The notes under the pieces were generated by a model that saw nothing but the letters and a program-made list of their open reading frames with translations, was not told where the DNA came from and did not search any database. The position numbers and the translations under genes are program-made. From Astragalus membranaceus (Eukaryota > Streptophyta > Magnoliopsida > Fabales > Fabaceae): DNA of 64,000 nt. This document shows, in pieces, positions 44,954 to 56,127 of this stretch. The stretch is taken from contig CM076848.1 in the NCBI GenBank assembly GCA_039519185.1, positions 28,501,917 to 28,565,916 of the forward strand, given 5' to 3'. Every line of letters begins with the position of its first letter. Positions within the stretch are counted from its first letter, which is position 1.

Positions 44954-47007
44954 ATGGAGGCGCCTTCCTATCGGCGTCGACATCGAACATGGTGTTGTTC
45001 TTTCGCGGTTCCACCTTCCAGTCCTGAAAACCCACCGTTTAAACCGCATAGGCCTAAGCTCAAGCCCACACACGAGGCCCAATCAAAGCCCAGTTTCTCC
45101 GTCCCATCCTCTCCTCAATCTCAAAGCTCCAAATCTAGTTCACGCATTGTCGGTAAGATCGACCCTCGCCGGATCTTATCTCCCGGGAGAGTATCTCCGA
45201 TCGAAGACATCGTTCCTAATCCCTCTCCGGTTCTCGATACTGCGCCGCAGTTAAGATCTCGGAGCTTTCGCGCACCGGTTACTGCCCCCGCTGTACCGCC
45301 GCCGGAGAGTCCCGGCGTCGGTGAAGGTTTTGATGTTAGAATGAGTTTGAGAGGGAAGAATGGTGGGTGTGTAGTTCTGGAGTTGAATTCGGGAGTTCTG
45401 TGTGCGAATTCTGAGGTTTTTGCGGGGTTGATTGCGGATTATAGAAAGGGTGTGTCTTCTTCGAGTGGTAGTGGGAAAATGTGTAGAATAGAAGTTCCAG
45501 AAGTTGATAATTTGGGAGTTTTCAGAGAAACTATTGAGCTCATGTTTGAGGATGATGTTGCCAAAAGACTTCTTAATATTGGCGTTTTTCGATCCATCGA
45601 CGTTTTGGAGGTTATTATCTTCTTTCCTTTTTTAGAAATAGGATCAATACATTTTTCAGCTATTGCATTTAATTGCATGATAATTAGGAATATAATCAAT
45701 ACATTTTTCAGTTATTATTCTTATTTCCAGTGCTGATAACATTCATTTTTATGCTTCTTAATGAATCATGGATGGTGATTATGGAACATATAAGGAATAT
45801 TTGTTTTACACGCAAAAGGAACTGTAGAAAAAACTGTATGTTTTTTTTTATGGTTTTTGCCTTATTTGTCCTAGCATTAATTTAATAATTCTATGCATTG
45901 TTTTTTTTTTAATTTTATTTGAGAGACATGAACCAGGTCAGCTAAAAAGATTTTGAGATTTTGCAGTTCAATTAGTTGATGATTGTGTTATTCAGGAAGT
46001 TTTTATTTTTGTTGAGGCTGAACATTGGTGTTTCTTTAGTCTCTTACATGGTTGTTCATTTGTATCACTAGGTATCTGCAGGCATAATGTTCACCAAAGG
46101 TGTTTTGTCCTGTTTACAATACCTTGAGGCTGTTCCTTGGACTGAAGAGGAAGAAGAAAAACTGAGGAGCCTATTCACAAGATTTAAGTTCGACGATGAA
46201 ACGACCAGGGACATCCTAGGAAGGCTTTACTTGCCGGATTCTGTTGATTCCCAGCCAAACGTAGCTAGACAACTTGTTTGGTCCATTACCACTTGTGTGG
46301 ATGCCAATGCAAGACAAGAATTGAAGTCACTAGTCAAGGGTCTTCTTTGCAAAAGCTCAGTGTATGACAAGAACAATCTTGACCTCAGCAAAGAAGACCT
46401 ATATTCTGTTTGCCACTCATGTCTAGATTCACTGATCAGGCTCTTCGAGGAGGCATCCGGCAGCATCCCTTCTGAAAGGTTGACGAAGAAAGATAATAAA
46501 CCGTTGATCGAACGGATCTCGAGACAGGTTGATAACATAAACTGGTTGCTTGAAATCATGCTTGATGGACAAATAGCTGAGGATTTTGTGGATATATGGG
46601 CAGATCAACACCAACTTCTCAAAATGCATGATAATACATCTCCCATGATTAGATATGAACTCAGTAGAGTATCTGCGATTCTGTTTGTTTCCATGGCTAC
46701 GAGAAAACTACAATGCCGATTGGAATCTAGATCGGGGCTTCTTCAGGCATGGTTCAGACCTATGTTGTTAGACTTTGGTTGGCTGCAGAGATGCAGAAAA
46801 GGACTTGATATAAAAGTCTTGCAAGAGGCTATGGGTCAAACACTTCTAACTCTACCTCTAAAGCAACAACACAAGCTGTTCATGGAATGGTTTCACCATT
46901 TCTCAAGGCATGGCACTGAATGTCCAAATCTAAGCAAAGCATTCCAAATTTGGTGGCGCCGATCATTTTTAAGAGGCTCCGAAACTTACGCCATTGAGTC
47001 AAGGTAA
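44954..47007 (+). CDS. BTB/POZ domain protein, At2g13690-like, two exons
   Basis: Exons 44954-45610 and 46072-47007 join at GAG|GTTATT...CACTAG|GTATCT to give 530 residues with no break. The first about 120 residues are Pro/Ser/Arg-rich and probably disordered. A BTB/POZ-like part follows (about 125-225: FDVRMSLRGK, VLELNSGVLCANSEVFAGLI, ELMFEDDVAKRLLNIGV). The C-terminal 300 residues form the helical region of this plant family (LQYLEAVPWTEEEEEKLRSL, DQHQLLKMHDN, WFHHFSRHGTECPNLSKAFQ WWRRSF), ending ETYAIESR. Such proteins may be CUL3 adaptors, but their partners are not established. In Arabidopsis the relative I recall, At2g13690, lies next to CALS5 (At2g13680), which supports orthology. 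The start is the first ATG after the GA tract. Confidence 0.9.
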
Positions 47008-47902
47008 AGAGTATCCTCACTATTTGTCAAATTCGCAGTTTGTGTACATGTTAAGGGTTGCTATTAGGTAAGAAATTCTGAACTATGTACACTGAATAAC
47101 GTAGATAAATCCATAGAATGTTGTATTGGCAACTTAAAGCCTAAATGGTATCGAATTTCCTAGGAGATTTTTTCCTTTTCTTTTGTTTTCTTGTTTAGGG
47201 TGCATTAATAGTAAGATTATTCTTTTATCCTCTTTGGAATGCCATCCCAAGATAACAGTTAAGTTGATGTATACAGCATTGCAGTCCAAGTTATCAAAAC
47301 ATAGGTTTGTCTGGCAAAATTAATCAACAAGATAATTGAAAGTTAAACAGCAAACTGAAATTTGAAAATTTTTAGCCTGAAGTTGTTAAATTGTTGAAAA
47401 AGTGTTCCATAAAATTAGCTATTGAACCGGCCATAAGTGTTAAATGACATAAACGAATATCCATATGATTCTTTTACATATATTCATTTATAAATAAAAT
47501 GGTAGCCAAGGTGAACAACCACTTTGGATGAGGTCAACGGTCAACCCAAATTATGTGTTTGGTAAAACTAGTGGTTAAAATAGCTAATAAATGTAAAATG
47601 ATATAAAAAAATATTTAATTAATGACGAAAGAAAAATAACTTAAGAAAAATAATATGGGTAAAAATGTCAAAAAAAGTGAGATACTATACTCTATCCGCT
47701 AAAACGCTCCTTGAAGTTGAGGTTTCGAAAAACGTTAAACACTACCTGAAAAACACTAAACGCTAGTGCTTACGCTTACCAAACACTTGTACTCGGTCCC
47801 TCACCGTTGGTTGTCTTGACAATTTCAGTGACATCGGAACGTCGACTCTCAGGTTCGAACTTGGGTTTGAGCAATGGTAGTGTGTGCGCGTGGTGTTTTA
47901 TT
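47008..47902. other. BTB gene 3' UTR and spacer
   Basis: AT-rich, no recognisable gene. Includes the gene's 3' UTR at its left end. Confidence 0.6.
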
Positions 47903-48529
47903 TGTCATGTAACACCCTGGTCTTATAGGACACTACTTAAGACTATCAATTACTCTGACATATAAAGAAAACACTTTTATACGATTCATTCAAAATCCTT
48001 CGTTGAAATAAAAAACTTTTTGTAAATTAAACTTAATATGAATACAAGAAAATTCATAGATCTTTTGCTAATCATATAATTATACACACAAAAAACTAAG
48101 ACTTGAAAAGACTTTGACAGTGATCCAACATTAACTCCACCTTTTTACTTTACTATTGGACTCCTAACAAGCAATTCCGGACTTACTTATCAGTTTTCAT
48201 TATTCACCTGTTACTTGAAAACATAACCTCAAATATAGTGAGTTTTACAACTTAGTAACAAAGAATATATAAATAAAACAATTTTATTGGATGTTTCCAG
48301 CCATATTTGTGTGCGAGATATGGAAAATCCTCTCTTCAACATAGTAACAATAGATCATGGACAAGTGTTTCTCATTCAAATACAATTCTCAGAATACGGA
48401 GAAAGGAGTACGACAATGTAGGACGAAATTCCCTTTGCATAAAAAGTTCATGATAAATTTCATGCGCGTATCACTAATATCATAAGCAGGACAACTTATT
48501 ATACTATGTGCACATAGACCAAATTATCT

Positions 48530-48845
48530 CTTCGTTGTGGAAAACAGTAATCACAGGTCATATTATCTCTTCGTTACGGCGAACGACAATCTAAAAAGGC
48601 TATGAACATTTTACCCATAGGCTGCATTCTCTCTTTGTTGCAGCGAACAGTAATCACAAGGACTATGAACATATAGCTCATAGGCTGCATTATCTCTTCA
48701 TTGTAGCAAACAGTAAGCACAAAGACTATGGGCATTTAGCTCATAGGCTGCATTATCTCTTCGTTGACGGTAAGCACAAAGACTACGAACATTTAACTCA
48801 TAGACTGCATTATCTCTTTAATGCAACAATCAACATTCCACAACA
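48530..48845. repeat. 63-bp minisatellite in solo LTR
   Basis: About five imperfect units, each with ATTATCTCTTCGTTG, CAGTAATCACAA, GACTATGAACAT and CTCATAGGCTGC; one unit lost a few bases. Confidence 0.85.
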
Positions 48846-49783
48846 ACCAAAACAACAACAATAAAACACATAAAACTGGAAACAAGATTTCAACTCTTAT
48901 TTGTAGACCAATTTATATGTGAAGTTCTATTTGTTTCATCAAATTTAGCAGCTCCAAAGCCTAAATGGTAGATAATCGTGTCTATTCTCTATTAGCACAA
49001 AAATTGATCAAATCCAGCCGTTGTTCAACGTATAGCTCTACAACTACAATAACATCAATATGAAATTTCGGTTTTTCTTTTACAACTTACAAGTAAATTT
49101 TCTCAATCAATACTTAATGTAAATAGAGCATTTTAGAGTCTATTCCTTATACAATGGTATCTAATTTATAATGGTTCATAAACCATTTCGATAGGATATT
49201 TGGAGAAAGATATGAGCAAAACACCAACAAGATATCTAATGGTTCATAAATCATTTCGATATGCAGTATTTTTTAGAAATTCAAAATCATTCGCATACAA
49301 TTTTAAAAGATCATTATCTTCATCTAACTGTGCAATTACTCCTAGACTTCAACCTATGTTTTACCTTGCTCAACTACTAACTCAAAAATAAATAAAAATA
49401 AAGTTCACTTCATTTATATACACACTCAAAATCAACAAGCAACAAGTAAATGTTCCAAATTAACATGCAACAATTCACACACCACATCTAAAAAGCACCC
49501 TTGTATGCAATCCAACAACTCATTTTCCTTTAACACACATACAACACACTTTTCTTCTCCAATCATTCATCAAATTAAATAAAAACCTAAGCACACCCTA
49601 AGAGGGGTTTTGAATGGGATTCTTTGTTACCTATTGCTCCTTAAAAACTTTAGAGTGAAAACCCCCAATTCCTGAATTGGAACCCTAGCCATCTTCCTAA
49701 GCTTAAATCTCCATCTCCATTCTTCAGTAGCTTTAAGCTAGGGCTGATACATCTTCTTTGCTTGAGCTCCACTTCTCTCTTGA

Positions 49784-49786
<3 letters not shown>

Positions 49787-49838
<52 letters not shown>
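49787..49838. repeat. (CT)n microsatellite
   Basis: About 25 CT units inside the solo LTR; the Glu/Arg-repeat frames on minus through it are artefacts. Confidence 0.95.
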
Positions 49839-49841
<3 letters not shown>

Positions 49842-50188
49842 TTTCTCGTTTCTTCTTCCTTCTTCCTTTCTTTTCAGTGTGTGAGCAACAGAAGGGAGTA
49901 AGCGAGGGAATTTGAGAGTGATAGAATGAGTTGTGAGCAAGTGTGGTGTATGGTGAGATGTAAGGCAAGATTTAATAAAATATTATTACTCAATGAGCCT
50001 TTATTTAATTATTCTAACTTACTCTTTGGTCCTGACAAGAACCTCAAATAAATTAGTCAATTAAATACTACTCATAACTAAATAGCCCCACATTTTCTTA
50101 GTCCTCGGGTATAATTACTATTATACCCCTAAAACCCAAATTTTCTTTAAATTACCAAATTGAAGGAAATTTGGGATGTTACATGTCA

Positions 50189-50593
50189 TTTCATCTAAGT
50201 AGACCAAAAACACATATACTCGTCACCCGCTAGTCAAGTAGCGGATGAAGTGCGCCAAGCAGAGCCTTACAACTTTGTAGACCACTGACGTCATTTTTGG
50301 AAAGTAAAATTTTACGGCCCTTCTTCAAAACTAGTATTAGTGCCTCAAACCTTCTTCAAAACTGGATTTTTACTTATATTTGTAAAAATTACGCTGATCA
50401 AGTCACTATTTCAGTCATGAAGACGAGGATAGTTATTTTCGACTTCTAAGAGATGATGTTTTTTTTTGACCAAGAGAGATGATGTTTGTCATTGTAGTTT
50501 TGAGCGATTTATAGGTGTTTGTGTGTGGTTATACCTCTTTTTGCTTAAGCGTTTGCCAATATTTAGTCATACTATTGTTAAAAAAAGGATTAT
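50189..50593. other. Non-coding spacer
   Basis: No recognisable gene or repeat end between the solo LTR and the hAT fragment. Confidence 0.5.
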
Positions 50594-50905
50594 AGTTAGG
50601 GGTGCAAAAAAAAACCGCACCCGTGGGTACCCGCACAGGTCTCCCGAACGGGGCGGTTCTCTTAGCGGGTACCCCGCGGACAAAATAAACGGACAATAAA
50701 AATACCTGTCAATAAACGGGGCGGAGCCGGGTAATAAACAGTCCAGTATACAGTCTCAGTTCAGATCTTTTGTTAGTTGTTAACAGGATTTCTTTGTTCT
50801 CGTTCCGGTTCTTGTTAGTGTCTTGTTGCGTCTAAGTTCCTTTCCACTGTCTAGGTGCACCCGTGCCCGCGGGTACCGTACCCATAACATATATACCTAA
50901 TTACC

Positions 50906-50962
<57 letters not shown>
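50594..50962 (+). mobile_element. hAT-type non-autonomous element fragment
   Basis: Begins TAGGGGTGCAAAAAAAAACC followed by GCACCCGTGGGTACCCGC and other GGGTACC-type subterminal repeats, mirrored at 50857-50885 (CACCCGTGCCCGCGGGTACC). This is the usual design of plant hAT elements with a TAGGGGTG end. The right terminal repeat and 8-bp duplication were not found; the right end runs into an (AT)n tract (50910-50962). Confidence 0.55.
50910..50962. repeat. (AT)n microsatellite
   Basis: About 26 uninterrupted AT units. Confidence 0.95.
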
Positions 50963-50968
<6 letters not shown>

Positions 50969-51640
50969 CAAAAGAGAATGTTGTTCTATGCTAATAATCT
51001 GATTTGTCATCACTTAGGACTATCCACATAAGATTAATGAAAATACTGCCTACATGGAAAAAACATAAATGAGCTGGACGCCTAATAGGATGCCAACACA
51101 GCGTATTAATTTCCATTTATGGTGCTGGTTTAAAAGAGAATTCAAAAGCTTCCAATAGAAGCTAGGTCAGACATGTTTAATCAGTCTATTAACTTTTGGC
51201 AAAATTTGAAAATGCTGCCTAATATAGAACCGTAACTTGCAGGAGTTATAATCAATTTTTTTTTGAGTTTTAATACACCCACGCTATTATATGTTTAAGC
51301 TAAATTCATTTTTTTCCATGCGTCATGGAAAAATGTCTGTATGAAATCCATGCCTCATGGAATAATGTCGTATGAAAAAATTAAAATAGACAAACCTTCT
51401 GAATGAAAGTATATTGTCTTTCTACTAAAAGCATTCAAAAATGGAATGTGATTTAATTACGTCCCACTTATTAATCACTCTATATGATTGTCTTTGATTA
51501 CGATTATGATTATGATAATAAAAAGGAATTTGATATCATTTAATAATTCTAATATTTCAAATCTGAGGCAAATTCATAAATTAGAAATACCTGGACTCAA
51601 ATCATTCCCTTCTTGCACACACTATTAACATTGATGTTAA
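50963..51640. other. AT-rich stretch, probably Helitron body in its right part
   Basis: No recognised gene. The 5' end of the Helitron that ends at 53023 is probably here or inside the neighbouring stretch but was not located. Confidence 0.4.
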
Positions 51641-53023
51641 CTAATGTTTTATTTTGCAGATGTGTTCGAAATACTCATAGGCGTTGGATCTGAGCATGAG
51701 TATGATCGAGAAGGAAAAGTAGTAAAGCTGAGAACGATTGAGTTGGATAACGATGAGTTGTTTAATCTAAATAAATTGATTAGAAGTTTGAAGAAGATCA
51801 AAAAACCCCAAATCATGGAACCATATCATGTGTTATCGCTGGATTATAAGTATACATTCAATCTAAAAATCCCAAAATCTTGAAAGATGAATAGAGCGAC
51901 ACCATATATCGCAATTGAAGGAATAAAGAATGAAACTGAAATTCGTTGTGCTGGAATTCGGCCTAGAATTCGAATACCTTGAACGAAACTCAAATTCGTT
52001 GTGCTGGAACGAAACTCAAAAGTACAATATCTGGAATTCGACCTCAAATTCATTGTGCTGACTGATTTGATCTCGATGAAGCTCCAAGACGATTGTGAGT
52101 TGGTTCTCAAAGCAAACTAAGAACCCTAGAAGTCCGATACAGAAACGTGTTTTCTTTTTACACAGACACGTGTTTTCGTGATTTTTGAGAAGATATAATA
52201 ATTATCTTCAGATAAAGTAGCTTTAACCAATTGTGTAATATTTACTTATTTTATGTTTCTTATAGGAAGATGTCAATTAATAATATTATTAAGTAAAATA
52301 GAAGATATATTTGGAATCTACTTGGATGCATACAAGTCTAAATAAAAGTATCTGTTCTCATTAAGTAAGATTGAGAATAATCTAATGAGACTAATATCAC
52401 TGTTTTTTTTAACCGGAATGCTTTTTTTTTGGGTCTAGGGGTCTTTGACCCCCTCCGATATCTAGGGGAATGCTTTAATATCAACATAATCTATCTTAAT
52501 TGAAAACTAAAAAATATAATGTAAATTTATCAACATAATCTATCTTACAATACTTGATGGTAAATATTATTATAATCATTAAAAATATATAAATACTAAT
52601 ATTAATCTGTCAATAGTCCCAATTAATCACGTTAGGTAATGGGTTTCACATCTAGGTGCAACGAAGACCCTAGCGGTTGCATCTCCGTTTCTCCGATTCA
52701 TTAAATTTTGTTTGCCGTCCAAAATATGTATTTTCTACATGAAAATAATAAACAAATTATTTACTTTTATTGTATTTAGTTACTTTTAATTGGAAGAATT
52801 CAATAAATTTACCTATAAAATTATAATATAATATAAAACAATTTAAATTTCATTTTAAACAAGTTACGTGATTTTCTGTTGTGTCAATGACATAAATTCA
52901 TAAATAATTTGGTTTAATCATTATGAAAATTAATAAATATCTTAATATTTTCTCCACAATTGGTTTTATTAAAAAATATAATAGGAAAATTGTTTCCCGT
53001 GCATCGCACGGGTTCCATACTAG
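51640..53023 (+). mobile_element. Helitron, 3' part
   Basis: The 3' end is diagnostic: a hairpin CCCGTGCATCGCACGGG (52996-53012) followed 8 bases later by CTAG at 53020-53023, with T next, as in insertion into AT. The body is AT-rich and holds the RPA-like fragment. The left border given is only the minimum extent. Confidence 0.7.
51644..51883 (+). pseudogene. RPA/DUF223-like OB-fold fragment in Helitron
   Basis: After an acceptor-like TATTTTGCAG the frame reads DVFEILIGVGSEHEYDREGK then VVKLRTIELDNDE, the pattern of the replication protein A-like OB domain (DUF223) often found in or carried by plant Helitrons. The continuation loses similarity after about 45 residues and ends at a stop. No upstream start codon that makes sense is seen, so this is one leftover exon, not a working gene. 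Confidence 0.5.
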
Positions 53024-53037
53024 TTATATATATATAT

Positions 53038-53460
53038 ATAGGGGGCATATCTAGTGAGAAAGGGGGTTCTTATATGAGAGTGAGAGGGTTTATTATCAAC
53101 CATCAGATTAAAATGAATGGTTGAGATTAAAACATATGTTAAATGACGCACGTGACCAACTCTCCCTCTGCACTGCGCTCCCTTCTCCCCTCCCTTCTCC
53201 CCATTGTTCGCATCTTCAAACCCCTTTATTCTTTCTCCGCCTCTTCTCCCTGCAACGATTCCGATTCCGATTCCAAACACCACGAAGAAGAACCAGACAC
53301 CATGCTCTCCAGCACCATCTCCCTCTCTTCCTTTCTTTACAACACATCGTCCCCCGAGAATGCAGAAGAACGCAAAGAAATCTTCTCAGGCTCCTCTTCG
53401 ATTATCATTCTCATCCCCCCTAAACCCTCAAATTTGTAATCATAGTTAATTAGTTTTGGT
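53038..53460 (+). other. Possible repeat end with coding-like segment
   Basis: After a TA run, GGGGGCATATCTAGTGAGAA opens a stretch resembling dispersed plant repeats. Downstream, a frame from 53143 to 53439 (98 residues) includes DSDSDSKHHEEEPDTML and STISLSSFLYNTSSPENAEE, then loses coding look after an exon-end-like TTCTCAG|G. It could be a captured gene 5' part or a small unknown gene; I recognise no family. Confidence 0.35.
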
Positions 53461-53715
53461 GTAGTTATATAGAATTACTTAGAAATGCATAATAGTAGTT
53501 TGTACTTATACACTTTTCTTGCTTTTGGGAAGGATTATATTTCCTGGAATTATGCCAAATGTGGGTTAGGTTTCCTTCATGTTGTTTGATAAAATGAACC
53601 TTCAAGCTATTTGATAAAATGACCCAAAGTTGTTGATGCAGATTTCTATTTTGGGGTGTCTGTAACAGGTCCCAAGGCTGTTTGTTGCAATTGTGCAGCT
53701 GTTACGCTTGACAAC

Positions 53716-56085
53716 TGTAACGACCGAAAAATCCGGAGGAGGGATTCTTCGTCATTTTGAAATGAAGCCGCCATCAATATTTATTTAATAGGAAAAACAT
53801 TGAATAAAACCTTTATTTTTGGGTTCGTGGGTCGATTATGTGTGGGGAAGGTATTAGCACCCCACAACATCCTTTCAAAAAAGGTTACCTTTTAATTTAA
53901 TGTGTAGAAAAAAAAAGTTAACTCAAAGAAAACACTCTAATTTACCCTTTTTTATTATTTGCAAAATTGAAAAGGAAGACCTAATAAAATTTTTAGTTTT
54001 TTGCGCTTGACAGGAGTGGGCCCCTGCTCCTACGTATCCCCAGGTGCGATGGAGAAATCAAAGCTACGTAGTTCTTGGGTAGAAAATGTTTGTGTGTTGG
54101 TGTTTTTTAAGTATTTTGAAATTGGGATAGACATTTGTAATGACCAAACAAGCGAAACTTAGAGTGGTCATTACTCATAGCCCGTTTGAAAACCAAAGCT
54201 GCTACTAACGGTCAAACAAGCTAAACTCAGAATGACCATTAGTAACAACCTATTTTTTATGTGAGTTTTATTGTTTGAAAGAAAAAAATATTAGTTTGAA
54301 AGCATTACAGTGTGATAAAAAATGCAATGGGTTATAATTAAAAAAAAACAGGTGCAATTAACAACAAGTGGGGTTGTATCAAAAATGGGGGTGCGTTTAG
54401 CAGCCCAACCCATTTTATTTGCGGACCTAGGGTCTGCGCGAATGTTGGGCTTTTATGGGGTGTTGGGTTATTAAAAATTGGGGTGTGATTGGTAAACTGG
54501 GTTAAGAAAAATAAAATTAAATAAAATTAAAACTAACAGCACTATAAAAGGGATTTCATTTTGGAAAACCTAGATTTGTTTCCTGTTTTACCAGCGTCGC
54601 TGCTGGCTCCTTGAGAGAGAGAGAGAGAGGTTCTGATTTTCCATGGTGGAGAGAGAGAGAGTTCGGTGAAAGAAAGCGAAGGGAAGAGAAAGGAGAGAGG
54701 GAAGATATGACCATGGGGGAAGCGACAGTGGAGTTCCGGCGAAGTGTCACGACGGCGGGTTAACCGGGACTACGTTCGCGGCGAGGAGAGATGGATGGTG
54801 ACAGTGATGACCACCATATAGTGGTCGTTTGTTTCTGGTTTGGCTTTGACGGCTAGTTGGGGGGAGAACAACGGCGACAGTGTGCTTAGGGGGAAGCGAC
54901 AACGACAGGTTCGTGGAGGATGACCACCGTCTACGGTGGTCGGAGCTAACAGGTACGGTTCCGGTTCTCCTTTTTTACTCTCTTTTTCCTTCTACTCCTA
55001 ACTTTGATTTTGCTTTGTACTTTTCATCCTATTTCCGTTCTGTTTCAAAACAAACTATGTTCTATTCATGACTTTTTTCAAGAAAACTAATCTATTCATA
55101 ATTTAAACCCTAATTTGTTCTTATTTTTTACTCTATTCTGTTCGTGATTTTAAAAACCCTAAACATAAACTGAACCTAATTTCTAATCTTTTAGAAGAAA
55201 CTGAACACTAACCCTAATCTTCCTGTTCACACGTTTCTGTTTTATCAATAATTATTTGAAAAACTTTGATCCACCTTATTTCAAAGAGGCTCGTATAATT
55301 TAAACATACACATATTTTAAAAACAGAATAATGAACAATAATTAGGATCAACCTTCCCTCCAGCTTTTGAAACAAACTACTTTTGCTTACTGCTTGCTGT
55401 GAATACCGCTTCTCTGTTGCTGCTTCTGTTCTGTTTTAGAAATATTTTTGATGCTTTTGAGATTAGGGTTTCAGTGTGAAACCCTAAATTTGTTGCTCTG
55501 AATTTCTCTGAATGAATTTCTCTAAATTTTCATATGAATCTTCTCTCAGTTTCTGTGTGTGTTTTTTTTGTGTTTTTTCAGTTATCGTCTCCCCTCCCCC
55601 TTAGTGTGTGCTACTGTTTGGTATTTATAGGCAGATTGGTGTGATGGAGGTGAGGTGCTGAGGAATCAAAAGGAAAGCAGCTGGCAATGGGTGGCGCCAA
55701 AGGACGGCAATTGAGTAAAAATCAAAAGGACAACCATTTGAATCAGCAAAAGGACATGTAGCTGGCAATGGGTGGAAGGACAGCATTAAGGAAAAAACCC
55801 TAGCTAGGGTAGCCAGCATCAGCTGCGCCCTCTCCCTCTTTTTGAAACTTGTATTTTAATTTTTGTACTATTTATCTCTTTTTGCTTTTTTTTGTTTATA
55901 TGTGTGTAAAACTTGATTATGTAATGAAAAGGATTTTGGCTATTCAGCTCCTTCAATTATTTTTTGTATATTTTTGAAACAATAACAACAAACTAACCTA
56001 ATAATAATAACTACAAAATAAAATAAAAACGAGCATCAAAACAATCGTTGCCCAAGAGTGTTAAAGACACGCACGTGACACAACG
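53716..56085 (-). mobile_element. 3' LTR of Ogre-like element (left copy)
   Basis: Starts on + as TGTAACGACCGAAAAATCC and is co-linear with 60757-62651 for about 1.9 kb, differing mainly by small indels and point changes. On minus it ends GTCGTTACA. The right limit (about 56085) is uncertain because the second copy is interrupted at 62651; a minus TG start near 56085 (TGTGTCACGTGCG) is a candidate. Left flank ACAAC (53711-53715) should be the target duplication. GA tract at 54611-54660. Confidence 0.75.
55621..55630 (-). promoter_or_regulatory. Candidate TATA box of Ogre-like LTR
   Basis: CTATAAATAC on minus, in the orientation of the element and well inside the LTR. In the other LTR copy the insertion at 62652 falls in exactly this motif. 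Confidence 0.5.
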
Positions 56086-56127
56086 AGAATAAAACTTTTT
56101 TTGGATTTTTTGATTAATCGGACAAAA

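Larger units (their letters stand above)
47908..50183 (-). mobile_element. Solo LTR of 2276 bp
   Basis: Ends TGTAACACCCTGG and GGGATGTTACA, with a perfect 5-bp duplication TGTCA at 47903-47907 and 50184-50188. Shares the TGTAACAYCC terminus with the solo LTR at 23774-26306, so probably the same broad Ty3 (Tekay-like) class, in minus orientation. Contains a 63-bp tandem array (48530-48845) and a CT microsatellite (49787-49838). No coding region. Confidence 0.85.

Noticed and set aside
49650..49968. Glu/Arg-rich frames on minus
   Set aside because: Produced by the CT microsatellite.
54540..54553. TATAAAAG on + in the Ogre-like LTR as its promoter
   Set aside because: Wrong strand for the element; kept only as possible antisense promoter, without support.
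54880..55071. Duplicated + frames in the two Ogre LTRs (also 61793-62113)
   Set aside because: Start differs between copies, only the end is shared, and the element runs on minus; LTR sequence by chance open.
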